A stretch of DNA of 18,725 nucleotides from Actinomycetes bacterium (GTDB lineage Bacteria; Actinomycetota; Actinomycetes; Propionibacteriales; Propionibacteriaceae), in NCBI GenBank assembly GCA_029778515.1, contig JAKOQD010000238.1, forward strand, positions 1 to 18,725. The letters are read 5' to 3'. Positions 1 through 6,780 of this stretch are shown in pieces (positions within the stretch are counted from its first letter, which is position 1; every line of letters starts with the position of its first letter). The position numbers and the translations under genes are program-made. The notes below the pieces were generated by a model that had not been told where the DNA came from, did not search any database, and was given only the letters and a program-made list of their open reading frames with translations.

Positions 1-138
1 ATCCTCGATAAGAACGTGATCGTGCCCGACGGGGTTGAGATCGGTGTGAACCCAGACCACGACCGCGCACGCGGCTTCCACGTCGAAGGCGGTATCACCG
101 TGGTGGCCAAGAACATGGCCGTGCCAGGCAACTGGTGA
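1..138 (+). CDS. glgC: Glucose-1-phosphate adenylyltransferase, C-terminal end (partial)
   Basis: The window opens inside a gene read in frame 1 and closed by TGA at 136-138, leaving 45 codons. The peptide contains [15 protein letters not shown], then DRARGF and GGITVVAKN, which is the end of the left-handed beta-helix domain of actinobacterial GlgC. GlgC makes ADP-glucose from glucose-1-phosphate and ATP and commits carbon to glycogen in the cytoplasm. The catalytic domain lies upstream of the window. A strong hairpin at 160-194 follows the stop and probably ends the transcript. The call rests on sequence recognition of a short tail, so a related nucleotidyltransferase with the same beta-helix is possible but less likely. 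Confidence 0.85.
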   Translation: MLDKNVIVPDGVEIGVNPDHDRARGFHVEGGITVVAKNMAVPGNW

Positions 139-159
139 TCACCCGCACCTAAGGTTCGC

Positions 160-194
160 AGCGGGCCGTCCGGCAGTCTGCCGGGTGGCCCGCT
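160..194 (+). terminator. Hairpin terminator after glgC
   Basis: AGCGGGCC (160-167) pairs perfectly with GGCCCGCT (187-194), and inside it CCGGCA (170-175) pairs with TGCCGG (179-184) around a 3-nt loop. The two stems are separated by GT on each side. It starts 22 nt after the glgC stop. There is no long T-run, which is common for actinobacterial terminators. It could also end the convergent methyltransferase transcript from the other strand. Confidence 0.7.
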
Positions 195-225
195 GTGTCG
201 TCTGTGCGTGGGTAGGGCAGCTTCC

Positions 226-300
226 GGGACATTCCTGTGGCCAGCGAGCCGGTATCGGCTTCAAACCGGGTTACGCCGCCGCTGCGGGCAGGTTTGTCCC
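226..300 (+). repeat. 75-bp inverted-end element, copy A
   Basis: Runs from GGGACATTCCTG (226-237) to GGCAGGTTTGTCCC (287-300), exactly 75 bp. It lies between the 3' ends of glgC and the convergent methyltransferase gene. The right end is identical to that of copies B, C2 and D, whereas the left end is a looser partner. Inside it, CCGGT and ACCGG can pair as a smaller hairpin. The interior shows no clear similarity to the other copies. I do not recognise the family. Confidence 0.85.
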
Positions 301-347
301 GTTCCGGAATCCTGTGGTGGGCGTTACCGCTCGGCGTGACCCGAGCT

Positions 348-1007
348 TCAGCGTTTGACCGCGACCAGGAGGCCGTCGCCGATCGGCAACAGGGCTGGTG
401 TGAAGGCCTCGTTCGTGGACACCGCGGCCAATGCTTCGCGGATGATCAGCGGCTCGTCGTCGTCATTGCGCTCGTCGGCGACCAGGCCATGCCACAACGC
501 GTGATGGAGTGCCAGAAGTCCGCCCGAACGCAGCAGCTTCTCCGCCTGTGCGACGTACTCGACATACTCCAGCGGATCACCGTCGATGAGCACCAGGTCG
601 TAGGCGCCGTCGGTCAGCTTCGGCAGCACGTTGAGCGGTTGCCCCGCGATCAAGCGAACGCGACGCGTGGCCACCCCGCCTGCGGCGAGCACCTCGCGGG
701 CAGCCAGTTGATGCTCCGCCTCGCCGTCGATGCTCGTCAGCACGCCGTCGGCGGCCATGCCGGCGAGCAGCGCCAGAGCCGATACGCCGGTCCCGGTCCC
801 GATCTCCACCACCGTCTTCGCCCCGACCGCAGTCGCCAGGAAGGTCAGCGTGGTCGCCGCTCCCGAACTGATGCACTCCAGGCCGAGTTGTTTCGCGCGC
901 TCGCGTGCGGACTCGGCCGCGTCCGACTCCGGGGCGAAGGCTTCGGCAAAGGCGATCGTGGCCGGAAGGGTCGAAGCGCGACCCGGGGTCTTCGGTGATG
1001 GATTCAC
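348..1007 (-). CDS. SAM-dependent O-methyltransferase, family 3
   Basis: A 219-aa cytosolic protein of the COMT-like class I methyltransferase family, which usually methylates small catechol-type or other hydroxyl substrates using SAM. The glycine-rich SAM motif EIGTGTG is at residues 68-74, the acidic residue after strand beta2 is in SIDGE (about D94), and LVLIDGD follows near 140. The length fits the family. The GTG start at 1007 is chosen because TAGGCT on this strand lies 6 nt upstream and no Shine-Dalgarno sequence is seen, so the mRNA is probably leaderless. It is divergent from the carrier-protein gene. A methyltransferase of this family lies near tatB in mycobacteria too. The true substrate is unknown. 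Confidence 0.88.
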   Translation of the reverse strand: MNPSPKTPGRASTLPATIAFAEAFAPESDAAESARERAKQLGLECISSGAATTLTFLATAVGAKTVVEIGTGTGVSALALLAGMAADGVLTSIDGEAEHQLAAREVLAAGGVATRRVRLIAGQPLNVLPKLTDGAYDLVLIDGDPLEYVEYVAQAEKLLRSGGLLALHHALWHGLVADERNDDDEPLIIREALAAVSTNEAFTPALLPIGDGLLVAVKR

Positions 1008-1013
1008 GGCCTC

Positions 1014-1019
1014 AGCCTA
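1014..1019 (-). promoter_or_regulatory. -10 box of leaderless methyltransferase gene
   Basis: TAGGCT on the minus strand, 6 nt before the GTG at 1007. No Shine-Dalgarno sequence lies between. It fits the TANNNT-N7-start pattern seen across this window. No convincing -35 box is visible. Confidence 0.6.
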
Positions 1020-1075
1020 GCGAAGCCATGTCCAGATGATGCGGGTGGAAACGGACTTGTGCGAAGGCTTACCTC

Positions 1076-1081
1076 TAGCAT
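1076..1081 (+). promoter_or_regulatory. -10 box of carrier-protein gene
   Basis: TAGCAT, 8 nt before the ATG at 1090, with no Shine-Dalgarno sequence. This supports the 1090 start over the in-frame ATG at 1036, which lies upstream of this box. Confidence 0.55.
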
Positions 1082-1089
1082 TGCGTCCC

Positions 1090-1311
1090 ATGAGCCATGT
1101 GGTGAGTGCGGAGTTGGTCGCCAACGTCCTTTCGGTGGAGGTTGTGGCAGGGCAGCAGGTGCAGGCCACCGACCCGGTGGTCGTGCTGGAATCCATGAAG
1201 ATGGAGATCCCCGTTCTCGCCGACGTCGCGGGCACTGTGAGCGAGATCGTGGTTCGGGTCGGCGACGTGGTTCGAGACGGCGACCCCATGGTCGTGATCA
1301 CCACCCTTTAG
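1090..1311 (+). CDS. Biotin/lipoyl-attachment carrier protein (small BCCP-like)
   Basis: A 73-aa single-domain biotinyl protein. The attachment motif ESMKMEI is at residues 34-40, with the modified lysine at K37, and the rest is the two symmetric halves of a biotinyl fold (IPVLADVAGTV and VGDVVRDGD). Stand-alone proteins of this size are common in actinobacteria and are thought to serve acyl-CoA carboxylases, but no carboxylase gene is nearby, so the partner is unknown. The frame could start at 1036, but ATG 1090 gives the usual family N-terminus (MS..V.AELVANV) and has a -10 box just upstream. The TAG stop at 1309-1311 is also the start of the dapA -10 box. Confidence 0.88.
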   Translation: MSHVVSAELVANVLSVEVVAGQQVQATDPVVVLESMKMEIPVLADVAGTVSEIVVRVGDVVRDGDPMVVITTL

Positions 1312-1314
1312 GCT
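1309..1314 (+). promoter_or_regulatory. -10 box of leaderless dapA, overlapping a stop codon
   Basis: TAGGCT, exactly 7 nt before ATG 1322. Its first three bases are the stop codon of the upstream carrier-protein gene. There is no Shine-Dalgarno sequence in the 10-nt intergenic space, so leaderless initiation is the simplest reading. Confidence 0.6.
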
Positions 1315-1321
1315 TGCCCCC

Positions 1322-2203
1322 ATGACTGCGCTGCCTTTCGGTCGCCTCCAGACGGCCATGGTCACCCCGTTCAACTCCGATGGTTCGCTGAACCTGTCGG
1401 AGGCGAAGCGGCTGGCCGCACATCTGGTCGACGTTCAGGGCAACGACGCCTTGGTGATCAACGGCACCACCGGTGAGTCCCCGACCACGACGGACGCGGA
1501 GAAGCTGGCTGTCCTCGAAGCGGTGCTGGAAGAGGTGGGCGACCGCGCTCGGATCCTCGCCGGCGTGGGCACCTTCGACACCCATCACACCCTTGAACTG
1601 GCCCGGCAGGCCGAACGGGCCGGAGCCCACGGCCTGCTCGTGGTCACCCCTTACTACAGCCGGCCGCCGCAGGACGCGCTCGCCGACCACTTCCTCACCG
1701 TGGCGGACGCGACCACGCTGCCGATCATGATCTACGACATCCCGCATCGCGCCGGCGTTCCGGTCGAGACGGCGACGATGATCCAGATCGCTGCGCATCC
1801 GAACATCGTGGCCGTGAAGGACGCCAAGGGACAGCCGGTCGCATCGGCGCAGGTGATCGCTGCCACCGATCTGGCCTACTACTCCGGTGACGACGCGATG
1901 ACCCTGCCGCTGCTGGCGGTTGGCGGTGTCGGCTTGGTGGGCACGTCCACCCACTTCACCGGGCAGGCCAGCAAGGCGATGATCGGGGCCTACGCTGCCG
2001 GTGACGTCGCTGGCGCGGTTGCCCGCTATCAAGCGCTGCTCCCCGTCTACCTCGGTGTGTTCGCCACCCAGGGCTGCATGTTGGTCAAGGCGGGACTGGC
2101 CGCCCGCGGCTTCGCGCCCGGGCCGGTACGCAAGCCACTGCTGGATGCATCCGCGGAACAGACTGCAGCCTTCGTGGCCATCCTCGATGCCGCCGGGCTC
2201 TGA
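1322..2203 (+). CDS. dapA: 4-hydroxy-tetrahydrodipicolinate synthase
   Basis: A 293-aa class I aldolase of the DapA/NAL family, which condenses pyruvate with aspartate semialdehyde in lysine and diaminopimelate synthesis. The pyruvate-binding GTTGE is at residues 48-52, YY at 111-112, the catalytic tyrosine in IYDIP near 138, the arginine in PHRAG at 143, and the Schiff-base lysine in VAVKDAKG at 166. The length is typical. It begins only 10 nt after the carrier-protein stop and is followed 38 nt later by tatB, each with its own apparent -10 box. The PHRAG arginine and family pattern favour DapA over other members of the aldolase family, but no other lys/dap gene is next to it. Confidence 0.92.
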   Translation: MTALPFGRLQTAMVTPFNSDGSLNLSEAKRLAAHLVDVQGNDALVINGTTGESPTTTDAEKLAVLEAVLEEVGDRARILAGVGTFDTHHTLELARQAERAGAHGLLVVTPYYSRPPQDALADHFLTVADATTLPIMIYDIPHRAGVPVETATMIQIAAHPNIVAVKDAKGQPVASAQVIAATDLAYYSGDDAMTLPLLAVGGVGLVGTSTHFTGQASKAMIGAYAAGDVAGAVARYQALLPVYLGVFATQGCMLVKAGLAARGFAPGPVRKPLLDASAEQTAAFVAILDAAGL

Positions 2204-2228
2204 CCAACCCGGTTCTCGGTTCCAGCGA

Positions 2229-2234
2229 TACCCT
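2229..2234 (+). promoter_or_regulatory. -10 box of leaderless tatB
   Basis: TACCCT, 7 nt (TTAGGAC) before ATG 2242. The AGGA within that 7-nt stretch is too close to the ATG to act as a normal Shine-Dalgarno sequence. Confidence 0.55.
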
Positions 2235-2241
2235 TTAGGAC

Positions 2242-2706
2242 ATGCCGTTCAACTTCGACATGTCCGAGATCCTGGTCTTGGTCGTGTTCGCAGTGATCCT
2301 CTTCGGGCCGGAGAAGCTCCCTGAGCTCGCCCGCAAGACCGGCCGGGTGCTCAACTACGTCCGCAACATCGCCAATGATGCGAAGGGCCAGATCGGCAAG
2401 GAACTGGGCCCGGAGTTCGAGAACCTGAGTCTCGCCGACCTGAGTCCGAAGGCGCTGGTCAACAAGCACATCCTCAACCCGGTGCAGGCCGAACTGGATC
2501 CGGTGAAGGCCGAGTTGGGCCCGATCAGGAGCACCCTGACCGGCGCCGCTCAATCTCCGGCCACCTTGGCAGCCACGACCACCGCTGGAAGCGCTTCAGG
2601 ACGGGAGCCGATCGCGACCGTCGCCCCTGCGCCGGAAGTGGTCGCCACTTCGGCAGTGCCAGCTCGGCTGGCGCTCGCGGTCGCGTTCGACACCGAAGCC
2701 ACCTGA
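2242..2706 (+). CDS. tatB: Sec-independent translocase subunit TatB
   Basis: A 154-aa protein of the TatA/B family. TatB binds twin-arginine signal peptides with TatC at the membrane. A short N-terminal membrane helix (about residues 8-21, ILVLVVFAVILF) is followed by the FGPEKLPELA hinge and amphipathic helix, with the conserved Gly-Pro at 23-24. The glutamate early in the helix (about E9) and the length point to TatB rather than TatA. The region from about residue 95 on is Ala/Thr/Pro-rich and probably disordered. Its place next to the MgtE_N/CBS and mrp genes matches the arrangement in mycobacteria. tatA and tatC are not in the window. Confidence 0.92.
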   Translation: MPFNFDMSEILVLVVFAVILFGPEKLPELARKTGRVLNYVRNIANDAKGQIGKELGPEFENLSLADLSPKALVNKHILNPVQAELDPVKAELGPIRSTLTGAAQSPATLAATTTAGSASGREPIATVAPAPEVVATSAVPARLALAVAFDTEAT

Positions 2707-2739
2707 GTCCGCGGGGTGGGTTCAATCCGCCGGAGGCGA

Positions 2740-2745
2740 TAACCT
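2740..2745 (+). promoter_or_regulatory. -10 box of leaderless PRC/MgtE_N/CBS gene
   Basis: TAACCT, 7 nt before GTG 2753. GGAGG at 2732-2736 lies too far upstream, and before the expected transcript start, to serve as a ribosome site. Confidence 0.6.
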
Positions 2746-2752
2746 GCCAAGC

Positions 2753-4012
2753 GTGACGCCAGCTTCGTCGATCTTCGTTTCGAGGATCAAGGGACTGCCC
2801 ATGCTCGACCCCAACGGCGAGCAGGTGGGCAAGGTTCGTGATGTCGTCATCCAGAACCGTTCTGGAAAACGTCCGCCCCGGGTGAAGGGGCTAGTGGTCG
2901 AGTTATTCGCCCTGCGGCGGATCTTCTTCCCGATGGAGCGGGTGAAATCGATCGATGCCAACCAAGTGATCATCTCCGGCCTGGTGAACACGGTCCGTTT
3001 CCAGGTGCGGGAGCGCGAGGTGCTGGTCGTCGACGCGCTGTTCGACCGGACGGTGACCCGCGCCGGTGCCAGCCAGCCGGAAACCATCTTCGACGTGGCG
3101 ATCAAGCAGAACCGGCACCACGACTGGGTGCTGGCCGAGGTCGCGCTGCGCGAGAGCAGCCGGCGTCCGTTCCAGCGCGGGCACGTGACCATCGTCGACT
3201 GGTCCGAGGTGCCCGACTTCATCGAGAAGCCGGCGCCGCGGGACGCCGAGCAGCAGGTGATGCGGCTGAGTGAGTTGAAGCCTGCGGACGTGGCTCGCGA
3301 ACTCCACGACATGGACCCGCTGCTGCGGGCGGCCGTCGTGCAGGCGATGGACGACGACCGTCTGGCCGAGGCGCTGGAGGAACTGCCGGAGGACGAGCAG
3401 GTCGAGGTGATCGCTTCGCTGGATACCGAGCGTGCCGCCGACGTCCTGGAGGAGATGGATCCCGACGACGCTGCCGACCTGATCGCTGAGCTGGATTCCG
3501 AGTTGGCCGAGACGATTCTTGAGCAGATGGAGCCCGAGGACGCCAAGGACGTCCGCACGTTGCTGACCTACGACGCGGCCACCGCCGGCGGTCTGATGAA
3601 CCCCGAACCGGTCATCCTGAACGCCGACGCCACGGTGGCGGACGCGCTCGCGGCCGTCCGTCGTCAGGAGATCACGCCGGCGATGGCAGCGCTGGCGTTC
3701 ATCTGCCGGTCGCCGCTGGACACCCCGACCGGCCGCTACCTCGGTGCGGTGCACATCCAGCGGCTGCTGCGCGAACCGCCGTCCGTGCTGGCGGCAGGGC
3801 TGATCGACGGCGACATCACCCCGCTGACACCACAGAGCAATATCGCCCAGGTGAGCCGCTACTTCGCCACCTACGACCTGGTGTGCGCGCCGGTGGTCGA
3901 CACCGAGCGTCGCCTGCTTGGGGCGGTAACCGTGGACGACGTGCTCGACCACATCCTCCCCAGCGACTGGCGCGGGGTACAGCTCGACCGGCTGGAGGTG
4001 AGCGATGGCTAA
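2753..4012 (+). CDS. PRC-barrel / MgtE N-domain / CBS-pair protein, no membrane domain
   Basis: A 419-aa soluble protein. Residues about 5-75 look like a PRC barrel (FVSRIKGLPMLDPNGEQVG, then VRDVVI). Residues about 165-285 are the helical MgtE intracellular N domain with its repeats (ELPEDEQ.EVI, MDPDDAADLI, MEPEDAKDV) and the LLTYDAATAGGLM linker. Residues about 290-405 form a CBS pair (MNPEPVILNADATVADAL and GAVTVDDVLDHI). The membrane channel of true MgtE is absent, so this is not by itself a Mg2+ transporter; it may sense Mg2+ or nucleotides for the DUF1003 membrane partner, whose ATG overlaps this stop by 8 nt. Family members are often mislabelled magnesium transporter. GTG is chosen for its upstream -10 box. 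Confidence 0.85.
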   Translation: MTPASSIFVSRIKGLPMLDPNGEQVGKVRDVVIQNRSGKRPPRVKGLVVELFALRRIFFPMERVKSIDANQVIISGLVNTVRFQVREREVLVVDALFDRTVTRAGASQPETIFDVAIKQNRHHDWVLAEVALRESSRRPFQRGHVTIVDWSEVPDFIEKPAPRDAEQQVMRLSELKPADVARELHDMDPLLRAAVVQAMDDDRLAEALEELPEDEQVEVIASLDTERAADVLEEMDPDDAADLIAELDSELAETILEQMEPEDAKDVRTLLTYDAATAGGLMNPEPVILNADATVADALAAVRRQEITPAMAALAFICRSPLDTPTGRYLGAVHIQRLLREPPSVLAAGLIDGDITPLTPQSNIAQVSRYFATYDLVCAPVVDTERRLLGAVTVDDVLDHILPSDWRGVQLDRLEVSDG

Positions 4013-4499
4013 GCAGGATCGGCTGGATACGCCGGGGCGCCGCAGCGGCTGGATCCCGCGCATGCGGCTGGAGGATGACGCTTTCGGCAGCTTCGCCGAG
4101 AGCGCGGCGCGTTATATGGGCACCGGCCAGTTCATCTTGTGGATGTCGGTGTTCATCATCGCGTGGCTCACCTGGAACCTGGTGGTACCGGATGCGCCCG
4201 ATCGTTGGCCCTTCCAGTTCCTGACCCTTGCGCTGTCGCTGCAGGCCTCCTACGCGGCACCGCTGATCCTGCTCGCCCAGAATCGGCAGGAGGCAAGGGA
4301 CCGGGTCAGTGCCGAGCACGACCGTGAGGTGGCGGCTCAGTCCCGCGCCGACATGGACTTCCTGGCGCGCGAGATCGCATCCCTGCGAATGCGGATGAAT
4401 GACGTGGCCACTCGTGACTTCATCCGCTCTGAACTGCGCGACCTGATGGTCGAGCTGAACGAGCGCGAGGAAGCCGAAGCAAAGTCCAAGCCGAGCTGA
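4005..4499 (+). CDS. DUF1003 membrane protein
   Basis: A 164-aa inner-membrane protein of the DUF1003 family. Two membrane helices are clear (about residues 42-60, FILWMSVFIIAWLTWNLV, and 70-91, with LTLALSLQASYAAPLILL), then the family signature AQNRQ..RD at about 91-99 and a charged helical tail (about 100-160) that may form a coiled coil. The ATG overlaps the TAA of the upstream gene within ATGGCTAA, so the two are translationally coupled and probably act together. The function of DUF1003 is not established; pairing with an MgtE_N/CBS protein suggests a role tied to divalent cations, which is an inference. Confidence 0.85.
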   Translation: MAKQDRLDTPGRRSGWIPRMRLEDDAFGSFAESAARYMGTGQFILWMSVFIIAWLTWNLVVPDAPDRWPFQFLTLALSLQASYAAPLILLAQNRQEARDRVSAEHDREVAAQSRADMDFLAREIASLRMRMNDVATRDFIRSELRDLMVELNEREEAEAKSKPS

Positions 4500-4543
4500 T
4501 CGCGCCCGCGCGCGCCGCCGCAACGGGCTGCGCCCTAAGGATT

Positions 4544-4618
4544 GGGACAAAGCTGCCGCCATTCGCATCAAGTCGACGGTTACGGCCAAGAACCGCCGAC
4601 GCGCGGCAGGTTTGTCCC
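4544..4618 (+). repeat. 75-bp inverted-end element, copy B
   Basis: Exactly 75 bp. GGGACAAAGCTGCCGC (4544-4559) and GCGGCAGGTTTGTCCC (4603-4618) are inverted repeats with one mismatch in 16, the best-paired arms of the five copies. Inside, GTCGACGGTT and AACCGCCGAC form a second nested stem with one mismatch. It lies in the 195-nt gap between the DUF1003 gene and mrp, and ATT occurs directly on both sides. Confidence 0.87.
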
Positions 4619-4681
4619 ATTCGCCGCAGCCCGATCCGCGGACGGGGCGCCGCCGGTTGGGCACCGCGGACGCTCGGTGGC

Positions 4682-4687
4682 TATCGT
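4682..4687 (+). promoter_or_regulatory. -10 box of leaderless mrp
   Basis: TATCGT, 7 nt before ATG 4695, with no Shine-Dalgarno sequence. It supports 4695 as the start although the frame is open upstream to 4542. Confidence 0.6.
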
Positions 4688-4694
4688 GGCGGTC

Positions 4695-5837
4695 ATGTCC
4701 TCGCTTGTTGATGAAGTTCAGGCTGCTCTGGCGAAGGTGATCGACCCGGAGATCCGGCGCCCGATCACCGATCTGGGCATGGTGCAGTCCGTCGATGTGG
4801 CCGATGACGGCAGGGTCGCGCTCACCGTGTTGCTGACCATCGCCGGCTGCCCGCTAGCCTCCACGATCGAGGCCGACGTCAACGAAGCGGTGCTGTCGGT
4901 ACCGGGCGTAAGCGCGGTCGACCTCACGCTTGGCACCATGAGCGACGAGCAGCGCGCCGAGCTGAAGCGGACGCTGCGTGGTCACGACGACCGCGAGATC
5001 CCGTTCAGCAAGCCTGATTCGCTGACCCAGGTGATCCTGGTCGCCTCCGGCAAGGGCGGCGTGGGCAAGAGCTCGGTCACGGTGAACCTGGCGATGGCGC
5101 TCGCGGCGAAGGGCAAAAGCGTCGGCGTGCTGGACGCGGACATCTACGGACACTCCGTGCCGCAGATGCTCGGCCTGATGGACGCGTCCCCGACCTCGGT
5201 GGACGGCATGATCATGCCGGTGCCTTCGATGGGCCTGCGGGTGATCTCTATCGGCATGCTCAAGAGCAGCCGCGACCAGGTGATCGCCTGGCGCGGCCCG
5301 ATTCTCGACCGGGCGTTGCAACAGTTCCTGGCCGACGTGTACTGGGGCGACCTCGACTTCCTGGTGGTGGACCTGCCCCCCGGCACCGGCGATGTCGCGC
5401 TGTCGCTCGGTCAGAAGCTGCCCAACGCCGAGGTGCTCGTGGTGACCACCCCGCAGCAGGCATCGGCAGAGGTTGCCGAACGGGCCGGCACGATGGCCTC
5501 GATGCTGGAGCAGAAGGTGATCGGCGTGGTCGAGAACATGGCGTTCCTCGACCTCGCCTGCCCGCACTGCGGCCAGAACCACCGCGTGGACGTCTTCGGC
5601 AGCGGGGGTGGCAGCGAGGTTGCCGGGACGCTCAGCACCCGGCTCGGCTACGAGGTGCCGCTGCTTGCCGAGATACCGATCGACCCGCAACTCGCCGCGG
5701 GTGGCGATCTCGGCGTGCCCTTGGTAGCCACCGGGCCGGAGCGGCCAGCAGCGAAAGCCCTGCTCGCGCTCGCCGATCGGCTAGCCGGCCGCAAGCGAAA
5801 TCTGGTGGGTTTCAAGCTCGGGGTCACTCCAGTCTGA
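4695..5837 (+). CDS. mrp: Mrp/ApbC family Fe-S cluster carrier ATPase
   Basis: A 380-aa cytosolic P-loop ATPase of the Mrp/NBP35 family, which binds and delivers Fe-S clusters to apoproteins. Residues 1-85 form a MIP18/DUF59 domain (VIDPEIRRPITDLGMV). The deviant Walker A GKGGVGKS is at 119-126, DADIYGHSVP follows, Walker B-like DFLVVDLPPGTGD comes later, and the CPHC motif that holds the bridging cluster is near residue 287. Length and domain order match the full actinobacterial form. ATG 4695 gives the family N-terminus; the upstream open frame would run through repeat copy B and is not conserved-looking. The next locus downstream is dead sugar-use DNA. Confidence 0.93.
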   Translation: MSSLVDEVQAALAKVIDPEIRRPITDLGMVQSVDVADDGRVALTVLLTIAGCPLASTIEADVNEAVLSVPGVSAVDLTLGTMSDEQRAELKRTLRGHDDREIPFSKPDSLTQVILVASGKGGVGKSSVTVNLAMALAAKGKSVGVLDADIYGHSVPQMLGLMDASPTSVDGMIMPVPSMGLRVISIGMLKSSRDQVIAWRGPILDRALQQFLADVYWGDLDFLVVDLPPGTGDVALSLGQKLPNAEVLVVTTPQQASAEVAERAGTMASMLEQKVIGVVENMAFLDLACPHCGQNHRVDVFGSGGGSEVAGTLSTRLGYEVPLLAEIPIDPQLAAGGDLGVPLVATGPERPAAKALLALADRLAGRKRNLVGFKLGVTPV

Positions 5838-5907
5838 ACCCGCTGCCGCCACGGTGCGGTACGCAGAGAAGTGCCTAGTCAAGTGAGCAAGGCCAGGGTC
5901 GTGGGTA

Positions 5908-5968
5908 TTCCTCCTCACGGGCGTCCGGCTGCCCCGCACGGGGTGGCGGACGCCGGTTCGAGGAGGAA
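5908..5968 (+). promoter_or_regulatory. Hairpin that sequesters a Shine-Dalgarno site
   Basis: TTCCTCCTC (5908-5916) is perfectly complementary to GAGGAGGAA (5960-5968), which contains the Shine-Dalgarno AGGAGG (5961-5966) placed 4 nt before ATG 5971. Between them lies another perfect stem, GGCGTCCG (5920-5927) with CGGACGCC (5947-5954), capped by CCCC (5932-5935) pairing with GGGG (5940-5943). Folded, the leader would hide the ribosome site. It may have been a translational switch or a barrier to read-through. The downstream gene is now broken. Confidence 0.7.
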
Positions 5969-5970
5969 CG

Positions 5971-6780
5971 ATGAGATTCGAGCATAGGCGGTCCGGTAGC
6001 CGTTGGGCACCGGCAGCAGCCATCGCCGCAGTACTGGCGGTCGCACTCGCGGGTTGCGGACGGGCGGCGGACAACCCGAGCGCGCCCCCGGAACCGGCCG
6101 GAACGGTGGCTTCCGGCCCGGCCACGGGCGAACTGACCGTGTGGGCGATGGGGCGGAGGGCGAGAAGCTGCCCGACCTGCTCAAGGACTTCCAGGCGGCA
6201 AATCCCGACGTCAAGATCACCGTCACCCCGATTCCGTGGGACGCGGCGCATGACAAGTTCACCAGTGCGATCAGCGCGCAGAAGACGCCGGACGTGGCCA
6301 TGATCGGCACCACGTGCATGGGTGAGTTCGCCGGCTTGGATGCGCTCGAACCGACGCCCGCGTCCATCGACAAGAGCAAGTTCTTAGCCGGCGCACAGGC
6401 CACCACCGAGGTGGGCGGCACGTCGTTCGGTATCCCGTGGCATGTGGAGACCAGGCTGGTCTACTACCGCACCGACCTCGCCGAGAAGGCCGGCTTCAGC
6501 ACGCCGCCGACCGACTGGGACGGGCTGGAGGCCATGGCCAAGGCGATACAGGACAAGGCGGGCGCCAAGTGGGGCATCAATTTTGCAGCCCGGCGGCACC
6601 GATTCCTGGCAGACCGTAACTGGTCGACTGGCTCGGCCAGCCCGAGACCCAGGTGAAGTGGTACCAGCTTTCCACTGACCTCCCGTCCGTCACAGCGGCC
6701 TGGCAGGACCCGGCGCTGCAGTCCGATCAGAAGCTGGCCACCTTCGGCAAGCAATTGGAGACCGCGGTGGCACCACCGTC
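5971..6780 (+). pseudogene. Sugar ABC transporter substrate-binding lipoprotein, decayed
   Basis: Remnant of a family 1 extracellular sugar-binding lipoprotein. ATG 5971 opens a lipoprotein signal peptide with lipobox LAGC (about residues 27-30), then ELTVWAMG in frame 1. A one-base loss in a G-run near 6151-6154 moves the reading to frame 3 (GEKLPDLLKDFQAANPDVKI, then YYRTDLAEKAGF). At about 6585 it shifts to frame 1 (QPGGTDSWQTV), and at about 6620 it jumps to frame 2 (DWLGQPETQVKWYQL). The last jump skips roughly the 140 residues expected between these motifs, so it is a deletion scar. Intact members have about 420 aa. It joins the glycoamylase remnant with no permease genes between. Non-functional as it stands. 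Confidence 0.88.

Noticed and set aside
5781..6421. Minus-strand open frames over the lipoprotein remnant
   Set aside because: No motif or ribosome site, and they overlap the leader hairpin and a recognisable plus-strand signal peptide.
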